In this document: piece after piece, positions 9,150 to 17,291 of the stretch
Layout of the letters: the number at the start of each line of letters is the position of its first letter
Position numbering within the stretch: the first letter of the stretch is position 1
Origin: Rhodovulum visakhapatnamense
Lineage (GTDB): Bacteria; Pseudomonadota; Alphaproteobacteria; Rhodobacterales; Rhodobacteraceae
DNA length: 64,000 nucleotides
NCBI RefSeq assembly: GCF_004365965.1
Contig: NZ_SOEB01000004.1
Span: forward strand, 124,001-188,000
Reading direction: 5' to 3'
The notes under the pieces: generated by a model
Seen by the model: only the letters and a program-made list of their open reading frames with translations
The model's database searches: none
What the model was told of the DNA's origin: nothing
Made by a program: the position numbers and the translations under genes

Positions 9150-10238
9150 TCAGCCTCCTGGCAGAAGCGCAAGCGCCAGGTCGATCGGCAGCAGCACCAC
9201 GATCCGGCCCGGATCGCGCACCTCGCCCGCCAGCCGCCCGGCACCCGCGCCGGTGCCATAGAAGATGTCGGCCCGCTGCGCCCCCTTGATCGCCGAGCCG
9301 GTATCCTGCGCGACCATCAGCCGGTGCAAGGGATGCCGCCCGCCCTTCTCGATCCAGACCGGGGCGCCCAGCGGCACGTAGGCGGGATCGACCGCGAGAC
9401 TGCGCATCGGCGTGACCGGGCGGTTCATCGCCCCGAGCGGCCCCTTGCCCGGCGGCAGCGCGTCGAGTTCGCGGAAGAAGACGAAGGACGGGTTGTGCAG
9501 CAAAAGCTCGGCCCCCGCTTCGGGATGGCGCCGGACCCAGGCGCGGATCACCCGGGCCGAGACCTGATGCGCCTCATAGACCCCGCGCCGGACCAGCTCT
9601 TTGCCGATCGACCGGTAGTCGTGGCCGTTCTTGCCGCCATAGCCGACGCGCAGCAGGGTGCCGTCGGGCAGGGTCAGTCGGCCCGATCCCTGCACCTGAA
9701 GAAAGAACACGTCGACCGGGTCTTCAAGCCAGGCGATTTCCAGCCCGCGCCCGTCAAGCACCCCGCCTTCGGTGATCTCGCGGCGCGAGAACCAGGGCCG
9801 GTCGGCGGGCAGGTCGGGCGGCAGGCGGTAGATCGGATAGCGAAAGCGGGCATCGGGGGCGCGGGCGGCCTTGAGCACGGGCTCGAAATAGCCGGTGAAC
9901 AGCGCCGGGCTGTCGCCGCCGATCAGGACCGGCCGGAAGAACAGCTCGAAGAAGCTGCGGGCGCTCGATTGCCGTTCGGACAGGGCACAAAGCGAGGTCC
10001 AGGGCGGATCGGGCAGGTCGGGGCAGGTTTCGCGGAAGGTGGCCAGCGCCTGGGCATGATCGTCGGTGTCCCAGCCCTTGAGATCGGCAAAGGACAGCAT
10101 CTCGACCGATGGCGCCGCCGTGCCCGGGCCGGCGCCGCCCAGGGCCATCGCCAGACAGACCGCCGCCCCGAAGCCGCGAAGCGCGCGCGAGGGCGCCTCG
10201 TCGCTGGTCGGGGAGGGTGCTGCGCTGCGCTTTTCCAC
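9150..10238 (-). CDS. mltA: MltA, membrane-bound lytic murein transglycosylase A
   Basis: Cleaves the glycan strands of peptidoglycan, forming 1,6-anhydromuramic acid ends, in the periplasm or at the outer membrane. The C-terminal 3D domain ends with AQDTGSAIKGAQRADIFYG, containing the catalytic aspartate region. A hydrophobic segment (RGFGAAVCLAMALGG) followed by TAAPS looks like a signal peptide; I see no clear lipobox. I chose the GTG at 10238 (362 residues) because it puts this segment near the N-terminus. The frame is open to 10349, so a longer start is possible. It is followed directly by the smr gene. Confidence 0.88.
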   Translation of the reverse strand: MEKRSAAPSPTSDEAPSRALRGFGAAVCLAMALGGAGPGTAAPSVEMLSFADLKGWDTDDHAQALATFRETCPDLPDPPWTSLCALSERQSSARSFFELFFRPVLIGGDSPALFTGYFEPVLKAARAPDARFRYPIYRLPPDLPADRPWFSRREITEGGVLDGRGLEIAWLEDPVDVFFLQVQGSGRLTLPDGTLLRVGYGGKNGHDYRSIGKELVRRGVYEAHQVSARVIRAWVRRHPEAGAELLLHNPSFVFFRELDALPPGKGPLGAMNRPVTPMRSLAVDPAYVPLGAPVWIEKGGRHPLHRLMVAQDTGSAIKGAQRADIFYGTGAGAGRLAGEVRDPGRIVVLLPIDLALALLPGG

Positions 10239-10457
10239 GGGGCCCTGCTGTCGCGATCCGCTGCGCCGCGTTCCGCCCGACCCGGGTCCGGCCGGGCGCA
10301 GGCGCGCGCCCCGGGCGCAGGTCGGGGCCAAGCCCCGTGATAGCGCCAAACGCCGCCCGGTCCCAGACCGGATGTGCCGAAACCGGCCCGGATCGGCGGA
10401 ATGATCGAAAGACAGGCTGACCCGGCAGGCCGCAGTCCCGCCGGGCCGGTCACCCGG

Positions 10458-10793
10458 TCAGCGGCAGTTTTCGAGCCGCGCTTCCAGCGCCAGTTTCCGG
10501 CCCTTGGCGGCCGCGAGATCGCCCGCCTTGTCGCCGCCCGAAAGGGTCGACATCGGCACCAGGATCAGGAAGACGCCGATCGCATCGGCGGTCGCGGCGC
10601 CCGATTGCTTGCGCGACAGCTCTTCGACCTCGGCATTGACCTTCATCAGCTCGTCACGGGCCTTTGTGCAGCTCATCTTGTCGTACATGCCGGCGGGCAT
10701 CGGAGCGGGCGCGATGGCGTCGGGGCGTTTGGCACAGGCAGAAACCGACAGGACCAGGGCAACGGACAGCAGTCCGACGAAACGATATTTCAC
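10458..10793 (-). CDS. Small putative lipoprotein
   Basis: A 111-residue protein of unknown function. A signal sequence (MKYRFVGLLSVALVL) leads to a lipobox-like SVSAC, giving a predicted acylated Cys20. A helix-rich central segment with MKVNAEVEELSRKQ may form a coiled coil. It is followed by a hydrophobic IGVFLILVPMSTLSGGDK stretch and a charged C-terminal helix ending in a Cys. This last arrangement recurs in small envelope lipoproteins of proteobacteria, but I cannot assign a function. It stands alone between mltA and epmA. Confidence 0.75.
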   Translation of the reverse strand: MKYRFVGLLSVALVLSVSACAKRPDAIAPAPMPAGMYDKMSCTKARDELMKVNAEVEELSRKQSGAATADAIGVFLILVPMSTLSGGDKAGDLAAAKGRKLALEARLENCR

Positions 10794-10920
10794 TGCAGCA
10801 ACCTCAAAAAATGGAACTCATCACGAAAGGGTGAATACCTTCCCGGGATGAGAATGCCAGCCGTTTCGCGCCGGGAGAAATCTGACGCAGCGTTTGGAAC
10901 CGCGGGGCCGGGTAGAGGGT

Positions 10921-11958
10921 TCAGGACACCGGAGCCCAGAGCACGTCTTCGATCCGCGGCGCGGCGGTGGCCAGCATCGCCAGCCGGTCGAAGCCGAGTG
11001 CGATGCCCGAGGCGGGCGGCATCAGCGCCAGCGCCGCAAGGAAATCCTCGTCCAGCGGATAGCGCTCGCCATAGACGCGCTCTTTCTCGTCCATCTCGGC
11101 CTCGAAGCGGCGGCGCTGTTCGGCGGGGTCGGTCAGCTCGCCGAAGCCGTTGGCCAGTTCGACCCCGCAGGCATAGACTTCGAACCGTTCGGCCTCGCGC
11201 GGGTCGTCGGGGCAGGCCCGCGCCAGTGCGGCTTCGGCGGCCGGATAGCGGTCGAGCACGGTGATCCGGCCGCGCCCCAGATGCGGCTCGATCCTCTCGA
11301 CCAGAACCCGGCTGAAGATGTCCGACCAGCTGTCGCCCGCGCCGAAGGCGATCCCGGCGGCGCTGGCCTGGGCGGCAAGCCCGTCCCGGTCGGTGCCGCC
11401 CCCGGGCGCAAGCGTCGCCAGAAGGTCGATCCCGGCAAGATCGGCGAAGGCTTGCGCCACCGACAGCCGCTCGACCGGGGCGAAGGCATCGCACTCCTGC
11501 CCGCCATGGCAAAGCCGCCTTGTGCCCGCCGCCTCGCAGGCCAGTTGCAGCATGCGGGCGGTGTCCTCCATCAGCCGGGTGTAATCCTCGCCCGCGCGAT
11601 ACCATTCCAGCATGGTGAATTCGGCGCTGTGGCGCGGCCCGCTTTCGCGGTTGCGCCAGACATGGGCGAAGGCCGCGATCCGGGTCTCGCCCGCGGCCAG
11701 CAGCTTTTTCATCGCGAATTCGGGCGAGGTGTGCAGATACATCCGCCGCGTCCCCCCGTCCGTGCCGATGGCCTCGGTCGCGAAGGCATGCAGATGCGCC
11801 TCGTTGCCGGGGCTGATCGCCAGCGCGGACGGGTCGACCTCGACGAAATCCCGAGCCGCCAGCCAGCCCCGGATCGCGGCCTGAATCCGGTTGCGCGCCA
11901 ATAGCGCCGGGCGGCGGTCGGCATGCCGGGTCGGGGTCCACCAGGGCGTGTCGGTCAT
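10921..11958 (-). CDS. epmA: EpmA, EF-P lysine lysyltransferase (class II LysRS-like)
   Basis: A 345-residue class II aminoacyl-tRNA synthetase homologue without the anticodon-binding domain. It attaches (R)-beta-lysine to a conserved lysine of EF-P, helping translation through polyproline. Motif 2 is seen as [24 protein letters not shown] (centre) and motif 3 as [13 protein letters not shown] near the C-terminus. The start [10 protein letters not shown] was chosen because the N-terminal region then matches the family. It is divergent from efp, its substrate, 103 bases away. EpmB, the lysine 2,3-aminomutase that makes beta-lysine, is not in this window. Confidence 0.93.
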   Translation of the reverse strand: MTDTPWWTPTRHADRRPALLARNRIQAAIRGWLAARDFVEVDPSALAISPGNEAHLHAFATEAIGTDGGTRRMYLHTSPEFAMKKLLAAGETRIAAFAHVWRNRESGPRHSAEFTMLEWYRAGEDYTRLMEDTARMLQLACEAAGTRRLCHGGQECDAFAPVERLSVAQAFADLAGIDLLATLAPGGGTDRDGLAAQASAAGIAFGAGDSWSDIFSRVLVERIEPHLGRGRITVLDRYPAAEAALARACPDDPREAERFEVYACGVELANGFGELTDPAEQRRRFEAEMDEKERVYGERYPLDEDFLAALALMPPASGIALGFDRLAMLATAAPRIEDVLWAPVS

Positions 11959-12061
11959 GCGCTGCGCCTTTCTTTCTTCTGGAATTTCGCGCCAAGTTCG
12001 GCTACGGCCGTGTCCGATCAGCCGGATATACCGCAGCAAGACCGTCCACAAGGAATCCCCC

Positions 12062-12628
12062 GTGAAAGTCATCGCCTCCTCGCTCCGCAAGGGCAACGTC
12101 GTCGAAAAGGATGGCCAGCTCTACGTCGTTCTCAAGGCCGAGAACTTCCATCCCGGCAAGGGCACGCCCACCACCTCGGTCGACATGCGCCGGATTTCGG
12201 ACGGCGTGAAGACCACCGAGCGCTGGAAGACCACCGAACAGGTGGAAAAGGCCAATGTCGACGAGCGCGAATACGACTTTCTCTATGACGACGCGGAAGG
12301 GTTCCACTTCATGAACCCGGAAAGCTTCGATCAGGTGGCGGCGCATCCCGACGTTGTCGGCGACTCGGCGGCCTATCTGCAGCCGGGGATGCGGGTCTTC
12401 CTGCAGACCTTCGAGGGCAACCCGATCTCGATCGAACTGCCGCAGAAGATGGTGGTCGAGGTCGCCGAGACCGAACCGGTGGTGAAGGGGCAGACCGCCT
12501 CGTCGAGCTACAAGCCCGCGATGACCGATATCGGCGTGCGGGTGATGGTGCCCCCCCATATCGACGTCGGCACCCGGATCGTGATCAACACCGCCGACAA
12601 CACCTACGTCGAACGCTCGAAGGACTGA
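12062..12628 (+). CDS. efp: Elongation factor P
   Basis: A 188-residue three-domain factor that binds between the ribosomal E and P sites and rescues ribosomes stalled at consecutive prolines. The loop HPGKGTP places the modifiable lysine at residue 33, in line with EpmA-type lysylation encoded next door. The N-terminal KOW-like and the two OB-fold domains are complete, with the C-terminal signature [16 protein letters not shown]. The start is GTG at 12062, at the usual position of the family N-terminus ([12 protein letters not shown]). Confidence 0.96.
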   Translation: MKVIASSLRKGNVVEKDGQLYVVLKAENFHPGKGTPTTSVDMRRISDGVKTTERWKTTEQVEKANVDEREYDFLYDDAEGFHFMNPESFDQVAAHPDVVGDSAAYLQPGMRVFLQTFEGNPISIELPQKMVVEVAETEPVVKGQTASSSYKPAMTDIGVRVMVPPHIDVGTRIVINTADNTYVERSKD

Positions 12629-12640
12629 TCCGGGCGGGAT

Positions 12641-12667
12641 GTCCGGCCGCCTGCCGCGCGGCCGGAC
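12641..12667. terminator. Hairpin between convergent efp and beta-lactamase genes
   Basis: GTCCGGCCGC (12641-12650) pairs perfectly with GCGGCCGGAC (12658-12667) around a 7-base loop. There is no T-run on either side, so it may stop transcription poorly or serve only as a 3'-end stabiliser. Confidence 0.35.
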
Positions 12668-12677
12668 CCGAGGACGC

Positions 12678-13574
12678 CTAGCGCGTCTTCAGAAGCGCGA
12701 TCACCGCCGCTCCGATCTCGGCCACGGCGGCGTTGCGCGTGGCCCAGTCGGCGGGACAATCGGACAGATAGATCGCCACGACGACCGGCGCCCGGCCCGG
12801 GGCCCGGATCATCGCCACAAGATTGCGGGTATACTCCCGGCCGCCACCCGACTTGTCGGAAACCGTCCAGCCCGGCGGCGCGCTGGCACGGATCAGCGAC
12901 GCGGTGACCGAGCCATGGCTCATCCAGTCCGCAAGGCGTGCCCGAGAGGCGGGCGACAGCACATCCCCCAGCAACAGCCTCTGCCAGGTCGCCGCCATCG
13001 CCGCGGGGCTGGTGGTGTCGCGCGGATCGGCCGGGTCCAACAGGTTCAGGTCGGGTTCGGTGCGGTCGAGCCGCGTCACCGGATCGCCGATCCGGCGCAG
13101 AAAGGCCGTCACCTCCTGCGGGCCGCCCAACCGCGCGATCAGCAGATTGGCGGCGGTGTTGTCGCTCATGTCGAGGGTGGCGAGGCAGAGATCGCCAAGC
13201 GTCATCGTCCCGCCGACATGGGTCTCGGCCACCGGGGCGTAGTCGAGGATCGCCTCGGGCGGGATCGCCACCGCATCGCCCAGCGACAGCAATCCCCGGT
13301 CGGCGCGATCGAGCACAGCGGCGCACAGCACCGACTTGAAGGTGCTGGCCATCAGGAACCGTTCTGAGTCGCGGTGGCCCCAACCCCAGTCGGACCCGCT
13401 GTCGCGGATTGCGACGCCGATCCGCGCGGGCAGGGCGCTTTCAAGCCGGGAGATGGTGTCGGCCAGCGCCTGGGCCGCGTCGTCCTCCGCGGTGCGGGCA
13501 AGGGCAGGGCTGCTTAGCGCGAGGCCGAGGGCAAGTCCCGCCAGAAGGCGCGGCAGTCGAAGGGCATGGGACAT
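12678..13574 (-). CDS. Class A beta-lactamase
   Basis: A 298-residue periplasmic serine beta-lactamase. A signal peptide ends near SSPALA (residue 26). The catalytic motif STFK has the nucleophile at Ser77 and Lys80, SDN lies at 137-139, the omega-loop glutamate in RTEPDLN is Glu173, and the KTG-equivalent is KSG (241-243). All key residues are present, so it should be active; the KSG variant is less usual than KTG. Start MSHALRLPRL has AGGAG 11 bases upstream. It is divergent from a broken LysR-type regulator, the arrangement of inducible bla-ampR pairs such as the chromosomal penicillinase known in Rhodobacter capsulatus. Spectrum cannot be read from sequence. Confidence 0.93.
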   Translation of the reverse strand: MSHALRLPRLLAGLALGLALSSPALARTAEDDAAQALADTISRLESALPARIGVAIRDSGSDWGWGHRDSERFLMASTFKSVLCAAVLDRADRGLLSLGDAVAIPPEAILDYAPVAETHVGGTMTLGDLCLATLDMSDNTAANLLIARLGGPQEVTAFLRRIGDPVTRLDRTEPDLNLLDPADPRDTTSPAAMAATWQRLLLGDVLSPASRARLADWMSHGSVTASLIRASAPPGWTVSDKSGGGREYTRNLVAMIRAPGRAPVVVAIYLSDCPADWATRNAAVAEIGAAVIALLKTR

Positions 13575-13731
13575 CGCGAAAGACACTCCTTGGCGGCGAC
13601 CGGCCGACCGGGTCTGGGCCCGAAAGGGCCGGTCATGGGGATCGAGGGCGCGCGTGGTCCTGAAGATCTGATAGGGAGGCACCCCGTCCGAGACCAACGA
13701 GAAATCGTCACGCGCCGCATGAGCAGAGGTA

Positions 13732-14075
13732 ATGGAGATGGACCGGCCCGACATTCCGCTGAACGGCCCGCGCGTCTTCGAGGTCGCGGCGCGGCAGGGC
13801 AGCTTTACCCTCGCGGCAGTCGAACTGCGGGTGGCACAGGCCTCAGTCAGCCATCAGATCTCGCGGGTGGAAGATCTGCCGGGCACCGCGCTTCGGCCGC
13901 GCACGCCCCGCGGACTGGTGCCGACCGACGAGGGCGGATGCTGTGTCCGGTGCTGGAACAGGGGCACGACGGAATGGCGGGGGCGCTCGACCGGATCGCG
14001 CGCCGACGCCGGAAATGGCCCGTCTTGCCGCCTGGCTGAAGGCCGAGGCACTGAAAGGGGACGAGGGGCCTTCAG
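13732..14075 (+). pseudogene. Remnant of an AmpR-type LysR regulator
   Basis: Residues 1-66 from the ATG at 13732 form a typical LysR helix-turn-helix of the AmpR/GcvA type (LNGPRVFEVAARQGSFTLAA, then VAQASVSHQISRVEDLPG, then PRGLVPTDEG). After about 13930 the homology continues in another frame (MLCPVLEQGHDGMAGALDRI) to a stop at 14039. A third frame then shows ARLAAWLKAEA (about 14015-14050), which resembles the C-terminal helix of LysR proteins. Nearly all of the effector-binding domain (about 200 residues expected) is missing. This is therefore a gene with at least two frame changes and a large internal deletion. It is divergent from the beta-lactamase it would have controlled. Confidence 0.8.
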
Positions 14076-14103
14076 GCGCGCCGCCGCATCGCGGCCTGGC
14101 GCG

Positions 14104-14772
14104 TCACTCGTCGGTCGCGACGAGCTGCCAGTTCGGATCGTCCGAGCCCATCACGCGGGCAAAGGTCCAGACATCGCGCTGACGCTTGATTTCGCTGGGG
14201 CTGCCCTCGACGATCTCGCCCGCCTCGTTGCGCACGACCGAGGTCAGTTCGCCCACGAACCGCACCATCAGTTCGGCCTCGCCCGTCTCGCGGTCATAGG
14301 TCGCATCCTTCAGCGACAGCTCGCGCACGCCGACGAAATTGGCATCGACCGACAGGCCCTGTTCCTCGCGAAGCCGGATCACTTCGGCAAAGCTGTCGCG
14401 GACATCGGGGGCCAGAAACGCCGCTACGTCCTCGATGGTGCCATGCTCGAAGGCCATCAGGATCATCTCGTAGGCGCCGCGCGCGCCATGCAGGAATTCG
14501 CCGACCGAAAAGCCCGGTTCGGCCAGTTTCATCGCTGCCAGCGCCTTCGCGGCCGGGCTGCCATCCTCGACATGGTCGGTGATGTCGGTATCTGGACCGC
14601 CCTCGATCACTTCGAAAGCCCGGCGGCTGTCGGCCCGGCGCGCCGCGGGATCGGGCATCTGCACGGGCGGTTTTTCAAACCCTTCGCGCGTGCCAAGGAC
14701 GGATCGCAGCCGCAGGATCAGGAACACGGCGATCCCGGCGAGAACCAGAAGCTGGATGATGGCAGAGCTCAT
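14104..14772 (-). CDS. Tim44-like domain protein, membrane-anchored
   Basis: A 222-residue protein with one N-terminal transmembrane helix (about residues 4-21, SAIIQLLVLAGIAVFLILRL) and a C-terminal Tim44/TimA-like domain (about 80-222). Bacterial homologues in alphaproteobacteria are inner-membrane proteins related to the mitochondrial import motor subunit Tim44; their role is unsettled. Its place beside fxsA and secB fits an envelope or export-linked job, but that is inference. ATG at 14772 was chosen because the helix then begins at residue 4. It is divergent from fxsA. Confidence 0.85.
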   Translation of the reverse strand: MSSAIIQLLVLAGIAVFLILRLRSVLGTREGFEKPPVQMPDPAARRADSRRAFEVIEGGPDTDITDHVEDGSPAAKALAAMKLAEPGFSVGEFLHGARGAYEMILMAFEHGTIEDVAAFLAPDVRDSFAEVIRLREEQGLSVDANFVGVRELSLKDATYDRETGEAELMVRFVGELTSVVRNEAGEIVEGSPSEIKRQRDVWTFARVMGSDDPNWQLVATDE

Positions 14773-14883
14773 GAAAACCTCGCGGGTCGCGGGAAGCGTT
14801 TGTATCGAAGCGTTACCGCACATATGTAAGGTACGCCTTCGATCAAGTCCACCGGGCCGCACGAAGCAGAATGAGGTGATGCA

Positions 14884-15393
14884 ATGTGGCTTTTCCTGCT
14901 GTTCCTGTCGATCCCGCTGATCGAGATCGCGCTTTTCATCCAGGTGGGCGGGCTGATCGGGCTGTGGCCGACGCTGGGCATCGTGCTGGCGACCGCCGTG
15001 GCGGGCACCTGGCTGATGCGCCAGCAGGGCGCGCTGGCGCTGTCGCAGGTACGCAATTCGTTCAACGAGTTGCGCGACCCGACCGAGCCGCTGGCCCATG
15101 GCGCGATGATCCTCTTTGCCGGGGCGATGCTGCTGACGCCGGGCTTTTTCACCGACACGATGGGCCTTCTGCTGCTGATCCCGCCGGTCCGGTCGGCGGC
15201 CTATCGCTGGCTGTCCAAACGCGTGGTGGTGCAGTCGGTCGGCTTCGGCGCCCCGCCGCGCGGCGGCCCGGCCCATGCCCGGCCGCGCCCGGCCCGCGAG
15301 GACATCATCGACGGCGATTTCGAGGACCTGTCGTCGCAGGGCGCACCGGAAGACCGTGACTCGCTGCCGCCTTCGGGCTGGACGCGGCATTGA
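14884..15393 (+). CDS. fxsA: FxsA family membrane protein
   Basis: A 169-residue inner-membrane protein of the FxsA (suppressor of F exclusion of phage T7) family. Several hydrophobic helices fill the first 110 residues, with the family signature FLSIPLIEIALFIQVGG at the start and TPGFFTDTMGLLLLIPPVR later. The tail (from about 125) is polar, proline-rich and ends in an acidic patch. GAGGTGAT lies 3-10 bases before the ATG. Function outside phage exclusion is unknown. It lies between the tim44-like gene and secB, a conserved alphaproteobacterial order. Confidence 0.9.
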   Translation: MWLFLLFLSIPLIEIALFIQVGGLIGLWPTLGIVLATAVAGTWLMRQQGALALSQVRNSFNELRDPTEPLAHGAMILFAGAMLLTPGFFTDTMGLLLLIPPVRSAAYRWLSKRVVVQSVGFGAPPRGGPAHARPRPAREDIIDGDFEDLSSQGAPEDRDSLPPSGWTRH

Positions 15394-15451
15394 GCGGCGG
15401 GGACTGACCTGCTAAGCGAAAGCGCAACGCAACCCTTCGCAGGAGCACGCC

Positions 15452-15958
15452 ATGAGCGAGACCGAAGGCAACGGCGCCGCCGCGCAACCGCCGCAAGTGA
15501 GACTGCAGATCCTGGGCCAGTACATCCGGGACATGTCCTTCGAAAACATTCTGGTCCAGAAGGGCGCCTCGGGCGAGGTGACGCCCGACGTGACGGTGCA
15601 GGTCGCACTCGACGCGCGCAAACGTCCGGCCGAGCACCAGTACGAGATCATCACCAAGTTCACCGTCTCGTCGAAGAACAAGGCCGACCAAAGCCAGCTT
15701 TTCCTGATGGAACTGGACTATGCCGGGCTCTTCCATATCGAGAACGTGCCCGAGGACCAGCTGCATCCCTTCCTGCTGATCGAATGTCCGCGCATGCTGT
15801 TCCCCTTCGTGCGGCGCATCGTGTCGGACGTGACGCGTGACGGCGGTTTCCCGTCGCTGAACCTCGAGCCCGTGGATTTCGTGGCACTGTACCGTCAGGA
15901 AATCGCGCGCCGCGCCGCCGCCGTTCAGAACGAACAGACGCCGAGCGGCACCGCCTGA
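15452..15958 (+). CDS. secB: SecB, protein-export chaperone
   Basis: A 168-residue tetrameric cytosolic chaperone that holds preproteins unfolded and delivers them to SecA. Typical segments are ILGQYIRDMSFENI near the N-terminus, VSSKNKADQSQLFLMELDY in the middle, and ECPRMLFPFVRRIVSDVTRD followed by GGFPSLNLEPVDF. The variable polar tail ends in SGTA. GCAGGAG precedes the ATG by about 8 bases. It is convergent with dnaQ. Confidence 0.96.
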   Translation: MSETEGNGAAAQPPQVRLQILGQYIRDMSFENILVQKGASGEVTPDVTVQVALDARKRPAEHQYEIITKFTVSSKNKADQSQLFLMELDYAGLFHIENVPEDQLHPFLLIECPRMLFPFVRRIVSDVTRDGGFPSLNLEPVDFVALYRQEIARRAAAVQNEQTPSGTA

Positions 15959-15964
15959 CCCCGC

Positions 15965-16702
15965 TCAGTCGTAGTTTTTCCAAAGCGCGCCGTCGCCCAT
16001 CGCCTGAACAAAGGCCCGATGGGCGGCGGCTTCGTCATCCGTAAGTCGCGGGGGCAGGGGGGTCGGCCGCGGGCGCGGGCGCCAGGCAGCGGCGTCTCCC
16101 TCGGACCCGCCGCCCGTGGCCCGAGACCGGGTGGCCAGCATGAAATCGGGTTGTCGGCCGCCGATCAGTTCCAGATAGACCTCGGCCAGGATCTCGGAAT
16201 CGAGCAAGGCGCCGTGCTTTTCGCGCATCGTGTTGTCGATGCCGAAGCGGCGGCAGAGCGCGTCCAGCGTCGCGGGCGAACCCGGAAACTTCTTGCGCGC
16301 CATGGCCAGCGTGTCGAGCGCCTGGCTCATCGGCAGCTTGGGCAGGCCGAGCCAGCCCAGTTCGGCGTTCAGGAACTTCATGTCGAAACTGGCATTGTGG
16401 ATCACCAGTTTCGAATCCTGCACGAAATCGAGGAATTTCCGCCCGACCTCGGAAAAGGGCGGCTTGTCGCGCAGCGTGACCTCTCCGGGCTTCGCCGGTC
16501 GCGGATTGGCCAGAATATCCGGCCCGATCCCGTGCACGCCGAAAGCCTCGTCCGGCATGTCGCGGCCGGGGTTGATATAGACGTGAAACGTCTCGCCGGT
16601 CGGCAGATGGTTCCAGAGCACGACGGCGCCGATCTCGACGATCCGGTCGCCGGTCTCGGGCTCGAAACCCGTGGTTTCGGTATCGAGAACGATCTCACGC
16701 AT
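15965..16702 (-). CDS. dnaQ: DNA polymerase III epsilon subunit (3'-5' proofreading exonuclease)
   Basis: Proofreading subunit of the replicative polymerase. The DEDDh exonuclease motif I is VLDTETTGFEPE at the N-terminus, motif II lies in VIHNASFDMKFLNAEL, and motif III is in HGALLDSEILAEVYLEL. At 245 residues it matches the family, with a proline-rich linker (about 190-215) to the C-terminal segment that would contact the alpha subunit. It is the last gene of the overlapping minus-strand run maf-aroE-coaE-dnaQ and overlaps coaE by 8 bases. Confidence 0.95.
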   Translation of the reverse strand: MREIVLDTETTGFEPETGDRIVEIGAVVLWNHLPTGETFHVYINPGRDMPDEAFGVHGIGPDILANPRPAKPGEVTLRDKPPFSEVGRKFLDFVQDSKLVIHNASFDMKFLNAELGWLGLPKLPMSQALDTLAMARKKFPGSPATLDALCRRFGIDNTMREKHGALLDSEILAEVYLELIGGRQPDFMLATRSRATGGGSEGDAAAWRPRPRPTPLPPRLTDDEAAAHRAFVQAMGDGALWKNYD

Positions 16703-17291
16703 CGGCAGTCCCCAGCTTGTCGATCAGCGCCGCGACCCCGGCCCCGGCCTGGTCGAGCGTCAGCGTCTCGATCACATGATCGGCGCGGGCGCGTTTTTCG
16801 GCATCGGGCATCTGCCGGGCCAGGATCGCGTCCAGCTGCGCCTCGGTCATGCCCGGACGGTCCAGCACCCGGGCGCGCTGAGCCTCGGGCGTCGCGGTCA
16901 CCACCAGCACCGCGTCGAGCCATTTATCGGCCCCGGTCTCGAACAGAAGCGGGATGTCCAGCACCAGAAGCGGCGCCTCGCGGTGCCGGTCGATGAAGGC
17001 CTGCCGGTCGGCCGCGACCAGCGGATGCACCACCGCCTCGATCCGCATCAGCGCCTCGGGCTCGCGCGCGATCCAGGCCTTCAGCGCGTCGCGGTCGACG
17101 GCCCCGTGACGGACCGCCTCGGGGCAGAGCGCGGCCAGCGGCCGGACCGCGCCGCCACCTTCGGCATAAAGCGCGTGCACGGCGGCATCGGCATCCCAGA
17201 CAGGCACGCCCTTCTCGCGGAACAGCGCGGCTGTGGTCGATTTGCCCATGCCGATGGAGCCGGTCAGCCCCAGAAGAAACGGCCGGCTCAT
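16695..17291 (-). CDS. coaE: Dephospho-CoA kinase
   Basis: Catalyses the last step of coenzyme A synthesis, phosphorylating the 3'-hydroxyl of dephospho-CoA with ATP. The P-loop is GLTGSIGMGKSTTA near residue 8, the aspartate of VWDADAAVHALY follows, and VLDIPLLFETGAD lies in the middle. The length of 198 residues is normal. It overlaps aroE by 4 bases and dnaQ by 8 bases, so all three are probably co-translated. Confidence 0.95.
   Translation of the reverse strand: MSRPFLLGLTGSIGMGKSTTAALFREKGVPVWDADAAVHALYAEGGGAVRPLAALCPEAVRHGAVDRDALKAWIAREPEALMRIEAVVHPLVAADRQAFIDRHREAPLLVLDIPLLFETGADKWLDAVLVVTATPEAQRARVLDRPGMTEAQLDAILARQMPDAEKRARADHVIETLTLDQAGAGVAALIDKLGTADA

Noticed and set aside
13566-13731. 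AmpR operator between bla and the regulator remnant
   Set aside because: No clear T-N11-A palindrome of the expected kind could be singled out among several weak candidates.
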